The position numbers were made by a program, and so were the translations under genes. A DNA stretch of 64,000 nt from Perca fluviatilis (lineage: Eukaryota; Chordata; Actinopteri; Perciformes; Percidae): the NCBI RefSeq assembly GCF_010015445.1, contig NC_053115.1:9837524-9901523 (forward strand). Reading direction: 5' to 3'. Each line of letters opens with the position of its first letter. Position 1 is the stretch's first letter. The notes under the pieces were generated by a model. It was given only the letters and a program-made list of their open reading frames with translations. It was not told where the DNA came from and did not search any database. Below are positions 1 through 27,213 of this stretch, piece after piece.

Positions 1-3000
1 GTTGAAAAGAGCACATGACTTTGGCTCTTTAAAATTTGTTATGACAGGTGGATGCAGGCCTAATCTCTGTCCTTGGCAACACGCTGCATCTGGTTCTTAC
101 TAATTAGCCACTAATGGAAAAGGTCTTTGTCGAGCCTGATTCTTGTCGGGAACACCTCCAGTCATGTTCAACTGTGATTGGCTCCTAATGGCTCTGATGT
201 CAACATGCAGCCCAGTGTATGTAAAAAGACCTTTTATTTGTAATTTGTGCAAGCGGGGCTAATCGTTGAATCCTGAAAATTCCAACAACTGTTTCAAAAC
301 ACTGGACAACGGAAATGTTGCATTCACCAAAAAAAAGGCAGTTACAGAGAGAAGAGTCTGTCGTCCTCTTCCCCCACTTTCAGAGAAAACAAAAGCAGAG
401 GCAGGAAAAAAGAAGCCCATGCTTGGCTGCAGTGTGCACCCAGCTGTTCTCTCCTCTGAGCTCTCCTCTCTTGTCATCTAACCTCAGTTTTTGCGCAGAG
501 CTGCCATTTAAAGATGGGATTTTAATCTGGCCATCTAGAGTGATGCCATGGAAAAGCTGCAGCGGTTTTGGGAGCTGCTCAGGAATTAGAGTGGAATGAG
601 ACTTCAGCTTCAAACCCTCCAAGGCTATACTCCCTCCACTGGCTCTTGGATACAGTTGAATCAGATGGTTTTCTAAGCTTGGGTTGAAAAGCGTCTCCTA
701 AGGAATTATAGTTCCAACCCTAGCCCTATTTTTTTAATTTTTTTTTTTTTTTATTTAATTTTTTGCCTTGCAAAGATAATTTTGAGTCAACTTTTGCTTT
801 GCTTTGAAGCACATTTACCAAGATGGTAGAGTTGATCCTAGAGACAACAACATGGCTTCTTTGGACCAAACTTGAGACCATGCTTGCTGAAGATCAGTGA
901 TCTAACGCAATTGAACCGAGTCTTATGTAACTTTTAGAGGTGTGCCTCTCAGACTCCAGGCAGACTAGTCACATATTAAAACCACCCGTTACCTGGGTTA
1001 CAGGGCTAATGTAGAGGAGCAAGACAATGATAATTAACCCAAAACAGTGAATCATTCTCTGACATCATGGTCACGGGGATTATTGTCCAAAAACAATACC
1101 CCCCGGGTCTTGAACAAACCTCACACTCCACCTGACCAATGATACATCAGCGTTTACATCTCCCAGGGGATGAAAGCCCAGTCATGTTTGAATAAAGAGC
1201 AAGCCTTTTTAACTTCCCTTCTCTTTACCTCTCAGTCATTTATGAGGCGACAGCGATGCACTTCACTTGTATTACCAAAGACCCAAAATCTCTCCTAATT
1301 GAAATCACGTAGATTACAAGGGGAAGCTCGGGGATTAGGTTTCAGTGGAGGGGAAATCCCAGACATGTGCATGAAGTGTGTTGTAAATCATGAGGATAGA
1401 AGGGGATGGAAGGAGCAACAGGCCCCTGTAGGCCTACAGTATCTCTGCCAGCGCTGATGTGGGGGAGATCAGATATTTTCGAGTTGAATCGCTTGAGGAA
1501 GGTCATCATCACACATCTGGACTGAGAGATTTAGGGTCGGATAGGTGCGTTTCTCCAACGGTCACGAGCTTCTCTGCCTCCAAATTGAACTCCACAGAGA
1601 CCATAGGCGGAGCGTGGGGCAGGGAAGTTGTAATGTGTCCTCTCAGAAGGAATGCAGTGTGAAATGCTTTCCTTCAGCTCTGGCTATTTGTATACTCTTA
1701 TCGCCAAGAGTCCCTCCTCACCCCAAGGCAGAAATAACTGCTAACCACCTGGCAGCGTGTCATAAGACTGGAAAGGGTGTCCATACGTGCTTAATGCTTG
1801 TTTGTCTTCCCCTTTTGGTGTCTTTGTCTTTCACTTACACTCATCATCCTCGCTGCGAGTGTGTGTTCTTAAAGATGCACACATTTCTGTGTGTCAGCCA
1901 GTTAATCCGCCTTAAATTAGTAATGATGGTGAAGGTGCTGGGCTGTAATGAGGCACGCTGCGTCCCCCCTGGCTATAGCTTCATGCCGCTGGGACAGGGA
2001 TTTTCTAAAGAGTCGGCCTGCTTGACAGCTCCTTGATGACTTTGTCTGCCTGAGCTGCATCGCTTCCTCGGTTTATCATAACATTAATATTAATGCCGAT
2101 GATATCTGGCCACTTCATGTGTAATATTGATGGAGTTAGTTTGTAAAGCTTGTGACTTGCCCACTGCAGAAATTGCAGGGGTCTGCCTATCTGCTTTAGG
2201 CGGTGTTGAAAGCTGGAGCTGACAGTTATAGGCTGCTAGGCTCCTCACAGATGGCGATGAATCTCAAGTGGTGATGGAGAATTCTTCAAACTTGAGACCT
2301 GTATATTGTGTGTGTTTTCTTTTTAAGGATTACATGTCATATGTTGTGGTATGTCAATGAGGTGTTTTACTTGGAGAGCTACACGTCTTTCCAGTGTCCA
2401 TTCTATCAACAAGATTCATCAGTGCTGAGCCAAGTAGACTGAAGTGCTTTGTTTACCAAGACTCAACCCTTGGGCAAGAAGTGCCCCTTTGAACGACAGA
2501 CATGGTGAGACTTGGCCAGCTCTCCACATGGTGCTGTCTGCACTCCAAGCGCTTTATACTACCAGATCCTCAGCTGACCAAGCTGTCAGTCTGTCAAACA
2601 GTGTCCTGATTGTCCTTAAGCTCTTCCGTAGGGCCTGTCAGTCAGTCAGACAGGCAGGTGTCCGTCTGGGAAAGTAATGGGATTGTCTCCCTGGTTTGGC
2701 CATCTAAGGGGGAGCAAGGTTTAGTGGGATGCAACCTTCTGGCCACCCAGAGTTTACATCTCCATTCAGGGGCTTAGAGCTGTCAAGGACACGGGAATCG
2801 GTATGTATGCAGTGTCTTCTCCCTTTGGAGCAAAGTACAGACCTGGTGAAGGTGGCCTATATTTTATTTTTAATCCATGCTCTCAGGTATTTAACCCACA
2901 TCCTCTTCTCCTATTTGGGAGATGTCTTACACACGCTCTGCGTCATTTTCAGGTTTTCGAATCATTTCTGTCTCTTAAAGGTCCCATGGCATGAAAATGT

Positions 3001-4280
3001 CACTTTATGAGGTTTTTTAACATTAATATGAGTTCCCCCAGCTTGCCTATGGTACCCCAGTGGCTAGAAATGGTGATAGGTGTAAACCGAGCCCTGGGTA
3101 TCCTGCTCTGCCTTTGAGAAAATGAAAGCTCAGATGGGCCGATCTGGAATCTTGCTCCTTATGAGGTCATAAGGAGCAAGGTTACCTCCCCTTTCTCTGC
3201 TTTGCCCGCCTAGACAATTTGGCCCACCCATGAGAGAGAGACATCATGGCTTTCATATGAGAAAAGTGGCAGTTGGTCAAGGCCACACCCCCACCCTACA
3301 CCTTTCCTCCCCCCTCTCTCCTCCTCAATAGCTACAGACACAGAAATGGCACATACTAAGGAAAGCTCATTGTGGGACTGGCTCTAGTGGCTGTAATTCT
3401 GCACCAAGACTTCAGATACAGTATTGGGGGACCACTAAGGTCTATATAAAACCATCCAAAGGGCACCATGTCATGGGACCTTTAATCCCAATATTTTGTA
3501 AGACAACACTTCAGAATAGTAGTCCGTGCGTGCGTACAGTGCTGCTTTCCATCACGGTCATTGGCTGTATTCTGCTAATATCCATAGTCTGTTTGTGATT
3601 ATATCCTTGTTCTTGGCACCCGAGAGGATTGTTGAGCATTGTATTTGTGGTACCCACATTTTACTGTGAGAGCTGCAGTGGGAAGCCTTGACCTTTTTAA
3701 ACTGTGTGGAGTTAACATCCTTTACGAGTACAGGGTCTGCAAACAGACTCCATGTGGTTTTGAACAAAAATCGAGAGATTCACAACATTTTTGAGGGGGC
3801 TTTTACTGGGGCTACAGACGAGTAGGTTGGGTGACAGATTTTCCTTTTTTTACAGGTAGTTGTCTGAGGTTACCTTTTTTTTGAAAAAAGCTATTTAGGT
3901 TATTTTTATTTTCGGTGATTAATGGCAGGCTTCAGAGGCCCAAGCAGCAACTGCAGTATGACGTCTTGTTTCTGTTGAAACTCTACCTCCCCAAATGTAT
4001 TTCTGTTTACACTGTGATTTATTAAACTGAGGGGTTGTTTTTACCCTAATGGTGGTGTATTCTGGGGTAGAAAGAGTTGAAGTGTACGAAAGTTATTTGC
4101 AAAGCACAAATCACACTTTTCAACAGTGTAATTTAGGAGGTCAAATAACTTTTGCCTTCATTCCTAATCTGAGTCTCTTATTCTATTAAATCTTTCATTA
4201 TTGTTGAAGCAAAGTTTAGTCTTCATACGACATTGGCTTAACAGATGCTCTTTGTCTGTTTTTGTCCATGCGTGGTGTAG
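1..4280 (+). other. prickle2: Upstream intron of prickle2 (no exon recognised)
   Basis: No exon matching the longer Prickle2 N-terminus (a CNSC-type cysteine segment) was found. Apart from the TTAA element at 2975-3485 the stretch is repeat-poor. About 1000-1250 and 1900-2270 look unusually low in repeats and rich in TAATTA/ATTAAT-like motifs, so they may hold regulatory elements. Confidence 0.5.
2975..3485. mobile_element. TTAA-flanked MITE, 'AGGTCCCATG' family, copy A
   Basis: Both ends read TTAAAGGTCCCATG(G/A)CATG in inverted orientation with TTAA at the outer edges, typical of Kolobok- or piggyBac-type non-autonomous elements. About 511 bp. The interior includes an 11-bp inverted pair around TTGCTCCTTATGAGGTCATAAGGAG. 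It lies in the prickle2 upstream intron. A second copy is at 30300. Confidence 0.8.
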
Positions 4281-18465
<14,185 letters not shown>

Positions 18466-19135
18466 CATCCTGTCATCTGGTAAAGGAAATGACTTTTTAT
18501 TTTTTATTTTTTTTTCCAGCTTGTGTACACTAACATCTTCCATCTGGAACGTAAAAATAAATAAAACGCAGTCCATTTATTCAGTGTTGTTGAGTGTTGA
18601 ATATCATGTAATTGAACGTCAGTGATGAATTACAGTCGGTAAACAGTGAAAAGCAGCAGTGTTTGCATGTTTGTTCATGTTAATGTTTCGGAATATCTCC
18701 TGAGTATTAAAGCTAACAGTTATGTGTGCAGTTTTATCAAGTCACAACATATTTTTTTTAAAGCTGATGTGCAATTTAGTTTCTTTTTATCATAACTTAA
18801 TTTCCATGCAGCAAACAAGTGTGCGACGTAGTCAGTTTGGTACAGTTTAGCTTTTTCATGCAATGTGATTTAGATATACAATATACTGTACTATTGTATT
18901 TTAGTTCATAGTATGTACATAGATAAATGAATTAATAATTTCACTTAAATTAAGGAAGTCCATGTAAATATGGTTGTAAATGAGGCCTCACATATTTTTA
19001 TATTTTGTATGGATAGAATCATTTATGTATTAAATATCTATAATGTAGAGATAGAAAATGAAAAACACAACTTATGCATGTTTTATGTGGCTGACCTGGT
19101 CCTGCATTTGGAATAAAGGAGAACTTCACTGAGTG
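18466..19135 (+). other. prickle2: prickle2 3' UTR with poly(A) signal
   Basis: AT-rich sequence after the stop, free of recognised repeats. AATAAA-type signals lie near 18559 and at 19112-19117. The second, followed by GT-rich sequence, is the more likely end. UTR extent is inferred, not observed. Confidence 0.6.
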
Positions 19136-19479
19136 TTTTGATTGGCAGCTGGTGTTTCTCTCCAGAGAGTGTCTGGTGTTCACAAGAGTGCATAACAGTC
19201 ACCTTCTCCATCTGTTAATGCATAAATGAATGACAATGTGGTGTGGTGGTTGATTAGGAGAGTCACCCTCCACTAGGTTGTATTTGCACGGTAATGGGTG
19301 CCATCACATTTGAATACACAGAGCTCCATTGTCCTAGAAACAGATGCCCCTGAAGTTCTGGTTTATTGCATCAGCCTATGCAAGTTGGAAACTGCTGACA
19401 AAGGTCTAGGGAATTAGTTATTGAAACTTGGTGATGCTTTGTGTAAGTATGTAAGGCATGCTAGCGGCGTGGCTCGAGG

Positions 19480-19800
19480 GATGGCAGTGCCGGTCTGTGG
19501 GTCCAAGCTGAAAAATCTCAACTATTGGATGGACATTCATGATTCCCACAGGATGAATTGTAATAACTTTGGTGATCCTCCTCCTTTTTAAAGTAGCGTC
19601 ATCATTGTGTCAAATTTTTTTATTTGTCCAGTACTTCTGGGTAATGATCAAATCCCTTCAAAACTAATGATATTCCCATGTGCCTCAGATTTACGATTTT
19701 GTGTTAGCTGGCATGCTAACATGCTAAAATGAAATGTTGAACATCGTAAACGTTATACCTGCTAATCATCAGCCTGTTGGCATTGCAATTGTGAGCATGC
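19480..19800 (+). repeat. Dispersed fish repeat fragment
   Basis: Contains phrases such as CTATTGGATGGACATTCATG, GATGAATTGTAATAACTTTG and TACCTGCTAATCATCAGC that recur in many fish genomes. The same family is seen at about 8028-8105 and 9185-9310. The class is unclear to me. Confidence 0.5.
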
Positions 19801-20145
19801 CATCGCCTTGAATGGCAGCTGCATTGTTGCGATATTACAAGATTATGCAAGAATCGCAGGATCATATATAAGGGTTAAGCAGGCCATGCTGGCATTACCA
19901 GTTTGCACAAGTCACCGCTGTTCCCAATTACAGCCTCCGTTAGTAACTAGCGGGGCTGTAGCCTCACAGTCTTGTGTACTTGTAAGAAACAAGTCAAATC
20001 CTAAACAAGCCAACCTCTCCTGTTTAAATATTGACATATACAGTATAGCAGGTTGTATCTGTAAGAGTTAAGCAGTCTCGTACCGTAAATTGGATTGCCT
20101 CTGACGTCCATGTGGTCCGGGGATTACTGCCGCTAGCCCCCATAA

Positions 20146-20188
20146 TCCACACACACACACACACACAACACACACACACACACACACA
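20146..20188. repeat. (CA)n microsatellite, short
   Basis: Two short CA arrays separated by one AA, about 43 bp in total, intergenic. Confidence 0.9.
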
Positions 20189-21244
20189 TATGTTTGGAAA
20201 AAGGTGTGTGAACACTAACCTCATGATTAGAGGTGTTCAAGCACTAATGCTGTTGACATGATTGGCATATTAATGCGTTTACTTCACCTAACCTCAACTT
20301 CCCGGGCGTGTGCTCCAGTTTTCATGTTTACTCTGGGACAATCGGATAACTCCCAGACGGGGAGGAAAAGAGTCCTCATTTAGTCAGCCATGATACGACT
20401 TAACCAGCTGCACAAACACGTGAGATACATTATGTCTGCTGATGGCCTGGTCTGTAAATGTGGAGTTTCCCCTGCTTTTAGCAAGTCTTCAGACTACAGC
20501 TGCAGACTGTTACTCACATCAGCTGCGAGTTTGGATGAGTATTACTGCAATCAGTTTACTAGTGTGTCATACAGTACATTAGAACAGTACTGTAATTCTT
20601 CATTACCCGAGGCCTTACCGATGTCCTTTGTGCCATAAGTAAAGCAAATGAATGCGCGTCTTTTAGCCATATTCCGTCTTATGTTCTCAGTGATGGGGGA
20701 TATAATTCTTAGTTGCGTGGATGCTTTCCATTGATTTTTCAGTAATGATTGAGACTGCCAGTAAATTAGATCCATGAATGGATACCTCAAGATAATGTAC
20801 AAAGTTTACTGCGTATATTTTTGAATGTTTTATTGTTTCACCGGCGCCATCAATTATACAATGCTGCTTTTCTGTCCAATCCCAAAGTCATAAGATACGT
20901 GGTTGTCTCCAACATGACATAATCGACCATTTGATAAGTGTGACACCTAGTCTGACTCAATGAAATTGTAAAACACTATCGACATTATCTGTTTGAAGTC
21001 TTTTACCTGAACAACATTTTCCAGAGCCTGTTTTATATTAATCATCAAGTACAATGATCATGTTTAGGAAATGGCATAACACTAACATTAACGTCTTGGA
21101 CTACATATTTTGGAATGAGTTCAAATCCCAGCCTTATTCCTGCTATTGCTTTCTCCACCCTTAATTCTTCTTTTTACAATATGCCAGTCAAAACCTATTT
21201 ACAGTGGACAATTGCATAATTAAAGGTTAATATAAACGTTTTTA

Positions 21245-22285
21245 TTAAAGGACAATTCCAGCGCAAAATGAACCTAGGGGTTAATAACAGATGTGTACCC
21301 ACTCGATCGTTTTCTGGGACATGTTTGCATGCTAATCGAATGTGTTTGTAGCTTGAAAGAAGCTAGCGCGGACCGCTGATTAGCTTACAACGCTAGTATT
21401 CGGGGCAAAAAACAGATCACTATTTTGTACCACTAAAAAGGCTCAAAATATCACCAAACTTCAACGGTAGCATAATGAGGGTCCCTACATGTTAAGCATT
21501 GAGAACTTTGTAAGTGTACAGACAGTTTATTGAAAAGATAGCTAGATTATAAAGACACTCGCGTTCATGTTTACATGTGGCCGCCGTCTTGAAAACCAGT
21601 CATGACTTACAGCTGGTGATGCAAACTAAAATCAAAAGCAATTTGCTCAATATATCTGAAATAATTGCACCGATGTAAAACATAACTTCTCTAGTGTAGC
21701 TACTTACTCAGTGGATAACTGTCTATCTGGTCCCTCCAGTCTGGGTCGCACAGCAAGTACAGCCCTGTTTATCAGAGAGGGGAAATCTTCAGACTGTACT
21801 AAACACAGCATCTCTTGGGTGTCGCAACGCAACAGGTCCCACTCCGTGCAACACAGACACTCCTGGTCGGTGGCCATAGCTTCACAATGTCCGCAGGTAC
21901 ACCACCAGTTTCCCGAAGTACGAGGCTGTGTTGCGGCATCTCTCTCTCGTAGCCCTTTCACGGAGCTCCCGCAGCTCTTCGTTCAATAAACGCTCTGTAC
22001 ACTTACAATGTTCTCAATGCTTCGGTTAACATTTAGGGACCCTCATTATGCTACCGTTGAAGTTTGGTGATATTTTGAGCCTTTTTAGTGGTATAAATAG
22101 TGATTTGTTTTTACTTTCCCTGTGCCCCGAATACTAGCGTTGTAAGCTAATCAGCAGTCCGCGCTAGCTTCTTTCAAGCTACAAACACATTCGATTAGCA
22201 TGAAAACATGTCTCAGTCAGCGATCGAGCGGGTACACATCTGTTAATAACCCCTAGGTTTGTTTTGCGCCGGAATTGTCCTTTAA
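21245..22285. mobile_element. TTAA-flanked fold-back element with ~290 bp inverted repeats
   Basis: Outer ends are TTAAAGGACAATTCC and its inverse, with TTAA at 21245-21248 and 22282-22285. The arms (about 21245-21530 and 21995-22285) are long imperfect inverted copies, sharing for instance CGCTAGTATTCGGGGC and CTAGCGTTGTAAGC-type blocks. Between them is about 450 bp of non-palindromic sequence holding a cysteine-rich open frame (next entry). TTAA sites plus AGG-type ends suggest a Kolobok- or piggyBac-like non-autonomous element. It is in the prickle2-GLUT intergenic region. Confidence 0.85.
21704..21961 (-). pseudogene. P2X7 intracellular (ballast)-type cysteine domain ORF inside a transposon
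   Basis: An 85-residue open frame with NWWCTCGHCEAMATDQECLC and one more Cys (pattern C-x-C-x2-C-x8-C-x-C-C), followed by CLVQSEDFPSLINRAVL. This matches, as I remember it, the zinc-binding C-terminal domain of P2X purinoceptor 7, which also occurs detached in many fish open frames. The frame is uninterrupted, and a consensus GTAAGT donor overlaps its stop codon, so it may be one exon of a larger element-borne gene. No acceptor was found upstream. Whether it is transcribed is unknown. Confidence 0.6.
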
Positions 22286-23345
22286 ACATAAGGGGGGCTG
22301 TCTAAATTTCTAAACCTGTGCATTCAAATCACAGGTGATTATTACACATAAAGTAACTACTGAGATTCCCGCTGGAGCTTAACAGCAGGAGCTCTTCCTA
22401 ATCAGAGAATGAATGCAGCGTTTTGAAGAGAATAAATTGTTGCATGGAAACACAGTTCACTGTTATTTACTGCAGGTTCATTTTAATTTGGTTTTTGATT
22501 ATTTTTATTTTCAGTTGGAAAGCAGCTGTCTGTTGACTGAAACAATAATTCAGGATCCTGTCAAGTAAAACTAAGGTGATTCTCATTAGTGTTTAAGGTG
22601 TAAATTGGCTGTAGTCTCATAACTTATATGATAACAAAGTTCTCATGTGGCCACACTGCTGAGGAAGCTTGTTATTGTCTAGTTTTCTCCTCTCACAATA
22701 ATCGTCCATTAATTCACATTGACTGCACTCTGGTTTATTAATGAAAGGATGGTTGTCTGTTCTCCAGACAATGTCTACTCTGTCAGGCCTTAACTCTGAG
22801 GTATGCGTCTGCACTGGATACACAACAACCAAATCAGGCAACGAGTGAAAATAGACAGAGGTCCTCCTTAAGATTCAGACAAATCGGAAATTTCCAAAGT
22901 AATGAGACACAATTGGAAAAAAAAATAAGCATATCCTAGCCATTTTTTAAGTGATGTGGCCTGTATCATATAGTTTGTGTATTAAGGTCTGATAGTAAAA
23001 AAAAAAAATCTTTATTATTAATAGGACGAAAAAAACCTGCATTAATTCATAAACATACTAAGTGGGCTACTCGTGTGTCGTACCCATGTATTAAAATTCA
23101 CTTCAGTTGGAACATACCAGTTCAATTAACAGCCACACATTAGGTGCCTGTATGTGTGTGTATTTAAAGGCCCAGATGCACAGCTGTCATGAGTTGAAGC
23201 CATTTGAGTTGTTTTTTTGGGATACTCTAAAAGCCATAATTACCGGTCTTTAAGAGCACAACGGCTGCAAATTACAGCTGTGCTCTGAGCAAACTAAAAT
23301 AGCCTGATTCAATTATTTAAAAATGAAGAATGCCAATGGTGTATT

Positions 23346-23419
<74 letters not shown>

Positions 23420-25156
23420 ACACACACACACACACACAGGGCTGGTAAAAAGGACACGCGTGACAGGACTGACTAAAGCCTTACCAGCAGTCTCCCCTCC
23501 TTCAGCCTCATCATGTGCATTCAATTACTGTGGGAAGAATGCTCCAGAACAATGTCAACAGATACACAAATACAGATATCACAAACATACTAAAATCTGA
23601 CATTTAAATACATGAGCCAGACAGGGACAAAAATCCCTTTTTCAAGGTTAGTTGTATTTTCTATTTTCTAAATTCATTATCAGTGTTTAGGAGGCATTTT
23701 CTCTTCCTTAGGGTGTGAAATCCCCATATAGCAGCAATATTTCAGGATACGCCCGGGAGACTCACTCTTCCACTCTTTAACTTCCTACTTTCTTACTGCA
23801 AAATTCAAGAAATGTTATTTATAAACAAACAAGTATAAATGTTGCATCACACTCCCAGGCAATGCACAATTCAAGTACAAGAAATTATAAAACACCTGCA
23901 TTTAAACCCAAAATGTAATCCTCTTCGAAAGATTTCCTGCTTTGTACATTCAACCAGCCACCAATTGTCTGCAAAAAAAGGATAGTGAATAATAGTTAAG
24001 TACTAAAGCACAGTATTACACTTGTAGACCTTGACTTAAACCCACTAATCTCGAAATGCATTCTAACCCACTTAAGCATGACCTTTGCCCTTCAACTGTG
24101 ACCGGTCAACACTTTGTATACCACTCAGCTTCAATTCTCAAACTAATCCCTGATAAAAAATAGACTTCACTTTAACGTTTTAAATACTGTATACATACAG
24201 GAATCACAAAACCCACTCGGTACCATTAATTAGAGCTTATAATAAGTCTCGATGGGGGCCCTCATTGGGCCTGATTGTTATCTTTCAGCCACGCTGAGAG
24301 AAAATAACAATTCATTTCCAGTGTTTGCTCAGTCTGACACGTGGCACGGTGAAAGGTTGCCAGGTTTGGGTTAATCCGCAGCACCAACGGCCCAAAGGGC
24401 ACCTCGCCATAATGAAGAATGGCATGCTGGGTACCTCGATTTTGTGCTGCCAGAGGGATCTGTCTGGTTCATGATATCAGCCCGCTTCACCCCTCCTCTC
24501 TGTGACTCATTAACAAGCTCAGGTCCCAAGAGGGGCCCCATCTGTGTGCCACCTGTACCAAATCACCACCGATAGCAACATTTAATGCAGGACACCCTTC
24601 ACATTTGTTCCAATGTTTCCCTCGCGCATTCCACCTAAATGTCTATTCCGTTATTGCCTTTTCTTCTTTCTCTTTCTACCCCCCCTCCCAGTCCCCCCCC
24701 CTTCTGTCCGTCTGTTTTGCAGAGATGATGGATGGACCAATTAGTCCTTCAGCTGTAAATGAGGCAGAGAAGGTCTGTGATGTTGACTTCACAGTGACAC
24801 ATTTTTCCAAGACTATCCAAGACCTACAAATTACACTGTGAGCTATATAAAGGCAAATGGGCCTTTTTGTCGTATAACATTTGCAGTTGTAGCTGTAATA
24901 GATTACAAGTGTCTGTCAGCATCTCCAGCAGGTGTAATGGTTATTTAGTGAAAGTTTATTCAATATTTTAGGATGAGCACATCCTCAGTGGCTTTAAAAA
25001 AAGGTGTTAAAGTTTAAACCTCAAGACTTTTATTGTGTTAAACCCCATTTGATGCATTTTGCGCCTCTAATTGTCTCAGCAATAGTCATTAAAGATATTT
25101 GCCTTCTGCCCTATATAGTAGTTTTCAGAGTATAGGGGTAACCTTTAAACAGATTG
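22286..25156. other. Intergenic stretch, no gene seen
   Basis: Repeat-poor apart from the CA array at 23347-23438. The part at about 24230-24560 is balanced in composition, lacks recognisable transposon ends and contains no coding pattern. I see no exon or RNA gene. Confidence 0.5.
23347..23438. repeat. (CA)n microsatellite
   Basis: About 92 bp of CA with one CATA interruption, intergenic. Confidence 0.97.
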
Positions 25157-25601
25157 TATGGAGCTAGAAGAGTCTCAATAAAGATAAATGCACACACTAC
25201 ATTCACACATACACACCATAGACTGTTAAATACAGTCTATGGTTGAGCCACGTCAGGGGAGTCTCAAAATTCACACACAAATGCAATGAAGTTCACAGAC
25301 CGCAAGCAATTTGTAAATCAAGATATATTTGTGTGTGCATCAGAAATACATTTCTGAATCTTGTCCTGTGCATTTCTGAATCTTGTGTGCATTTGTAAAT
25401 GTTGTTTGCATTTCCAAATTGTGTGTGCATTTATGAATTTTGTATGCATTTGTGAATTTTCTGTGCTTTTTAAATTTTGTGTGTGTATTTGTGAATTTTG
25501 TGCGCATTTGTGTATCCTGTGTGTGTATTTATGAATCATGTGTGTGCATATGTGAATGTAGTGTGTGCATTTATCTTTATTGAGACTGTTCTAGCTCCAT
25601 A
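25157..25601. mobile_element. Inverted-repeat unit enclosing a ~20-23 bp minisatellite
   Basis: About 44 bp at the left (TATGGAGCTAGAAGAGTCTC... to about 25200) reappears inverted at the right (25557-25601). Between them lie a small palindrome around CCATAGACTG/CAGTCTATGG and about a dozen diverged units of the form TGTGTGCATTTGTGAATTT (25320-25560). The unit directly abuts the element at 25602-26010. Confidence 0.65.
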
Positions 25602-26010
25602 GATTGTGGTTGGGTATTTGTCACAATTTTCGCCGATGTCCGTTTCCTTCCGCTTACTTTGTGTTGGAATTTTAAACTCTGGTGGATTTATGAGGACTAT
25701 GGTTAACTGCTCCTCAGATCTCTGCAGGGTAAATCCAGACAGCTAGCTAGACTATCTGTCCAATCTGAGTTTTCTCTCGCATGACAAAAACAACTTTTGA
25801 ACATACACTTTCAACCAAAACAAGTTCCTTCCTGAGGCTATTGTGCAGCGGCTCCGTGCGGAGCTTAGCACCGCCCATGACGATTGTTATTGGTTTAAAG
25901 AAATGCCAATAAACCACAGCATGTTTTTCTCCTATCCTGGAATGCTGTGTGTACAAGCCAGACCATCCTCCGCAGCGTGTGGAGGATGGTCTGGCAATGC
26001 GAGAATAGTC
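25602..26010 (-). mobile_element. Fish MITE-like repeat with terminal hairpin
   Basis: The right end carries a strong hairpin (GCCAGACCATCCTCCGCAGC with its inverse) followed by AATGCGAGAATAG. The body resembles a common fish repeat, including an open minus-strand stretch PITIVMGGAKLRTEPLHNS that recurs in such copies as I recall. Probably one element with the minisatellite unit to its left. Superfamily uncertain. Confidence 0.55.
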
Positions 26011-27169
26011 ACAATTCACCTATTTGAAGAACAAGATAAAGAGACCACCCGTGATGTTTATTTTTAACTAACCAGAAGCGAAAAGAGAGTACCAAATTAA
26101 ACCAACGTGAACAATAGGGTAGTGAACAAAAACCAAATGTAACCAAACCCAAACAAATAGTGGAGGCCAATGTAGAGAGAAAAGCCCCTTTCAGACATGG
26201 AATTTGAAACACTGGGCTTTATCTGAATAAAAATTAAAAATTAACTAAATGGTCATTTAGGCTGAATATCAGGCAACCTCATGTGTAATCTATGGGTATT
26301 GTTAATGTTTTATTATGAGGATCCCCCAACAAAATTGCCATGACTCCACTGTAGCCATGTCTATAGTCTAAACACAACAAATACGTTAACAGCACTATGA
26401 AATGCTATTTACACATAACTTCAAGAAAGTTGTCTTTGGCAGGGACTGATATCGTCCTTTACTGTCTCGCATCCCTGTGACCTGCTAATTCCCCTGACAT
26501 CCTCTTCCACAAAGTAGATAATCTTCAGACACAATGGACAATTTAATCAGGTGGATTTTTTGGCCATCCTGTGCAGGAACTGGCATTGTTTCTTTTAATA
26601 ATCATATTCACATGGCTAACACAAAGCAGCCTATTCACTGGAAAAATCAGCACAGTTATTGCATGTCCAGAAATCATCCAAGTAGACCGATGTACAAACT
26701 TGAGACTTATGAAACAGTGACTCATTGAATCTACTACACCCAAATGTGTTCAGTCCTCTCTGATTTGCAGCGCCGCTAGTGAGCTCAGTGTTGCCAGGTG
26801 GAGAGACAGAAGAAGAATGGCCCTCATTTCACCTTTTCTTTGCTACGCATGCGTTCACCACTGGAGGAGGTTAGGTTTTTCTTTCGGAGTCTCAGTGAAA
26901 GATATAAAAGAGCCAAAGATACCATTAGGCTTTAGGTCTAAGAATGGTGCTTTAAAGTATGACCCAGAGCAGAGTCTTCTGACGTTAGCCTCTTTTGTGT
27001 TTCCTCATTAGAGAGAACATTTAAAATAATATAAAGAGGTGTTGAGTGTCTTTTGCACCGGACTCAAAGTTACTGCTCTTGAACTCTGCTAAATCATATG
27101 TGTGCAAAAGCACAATTCACCTATATAATGGCTAAAAGAGGAAATGTCAGAGTTGAATCAGATTGCTTA

Positions 27170-27171
<2 letters not shown>

Positions 27172-27210
<39 letters not shown>
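27172..27210. repeat. (AAT)n microsatellite
   Basis: About 13 AAT units, intergenic. Confidence 0.95.

Positions 27211-27213
<3 letters not shown>

Noticed and set aside
25320..25560. Regularly spaced repeats resembling a CRISPR array
   Set aside because: Units are adjacent and diverged with no unique spacers, and the genome is vertebrate; it is a minisatellite.
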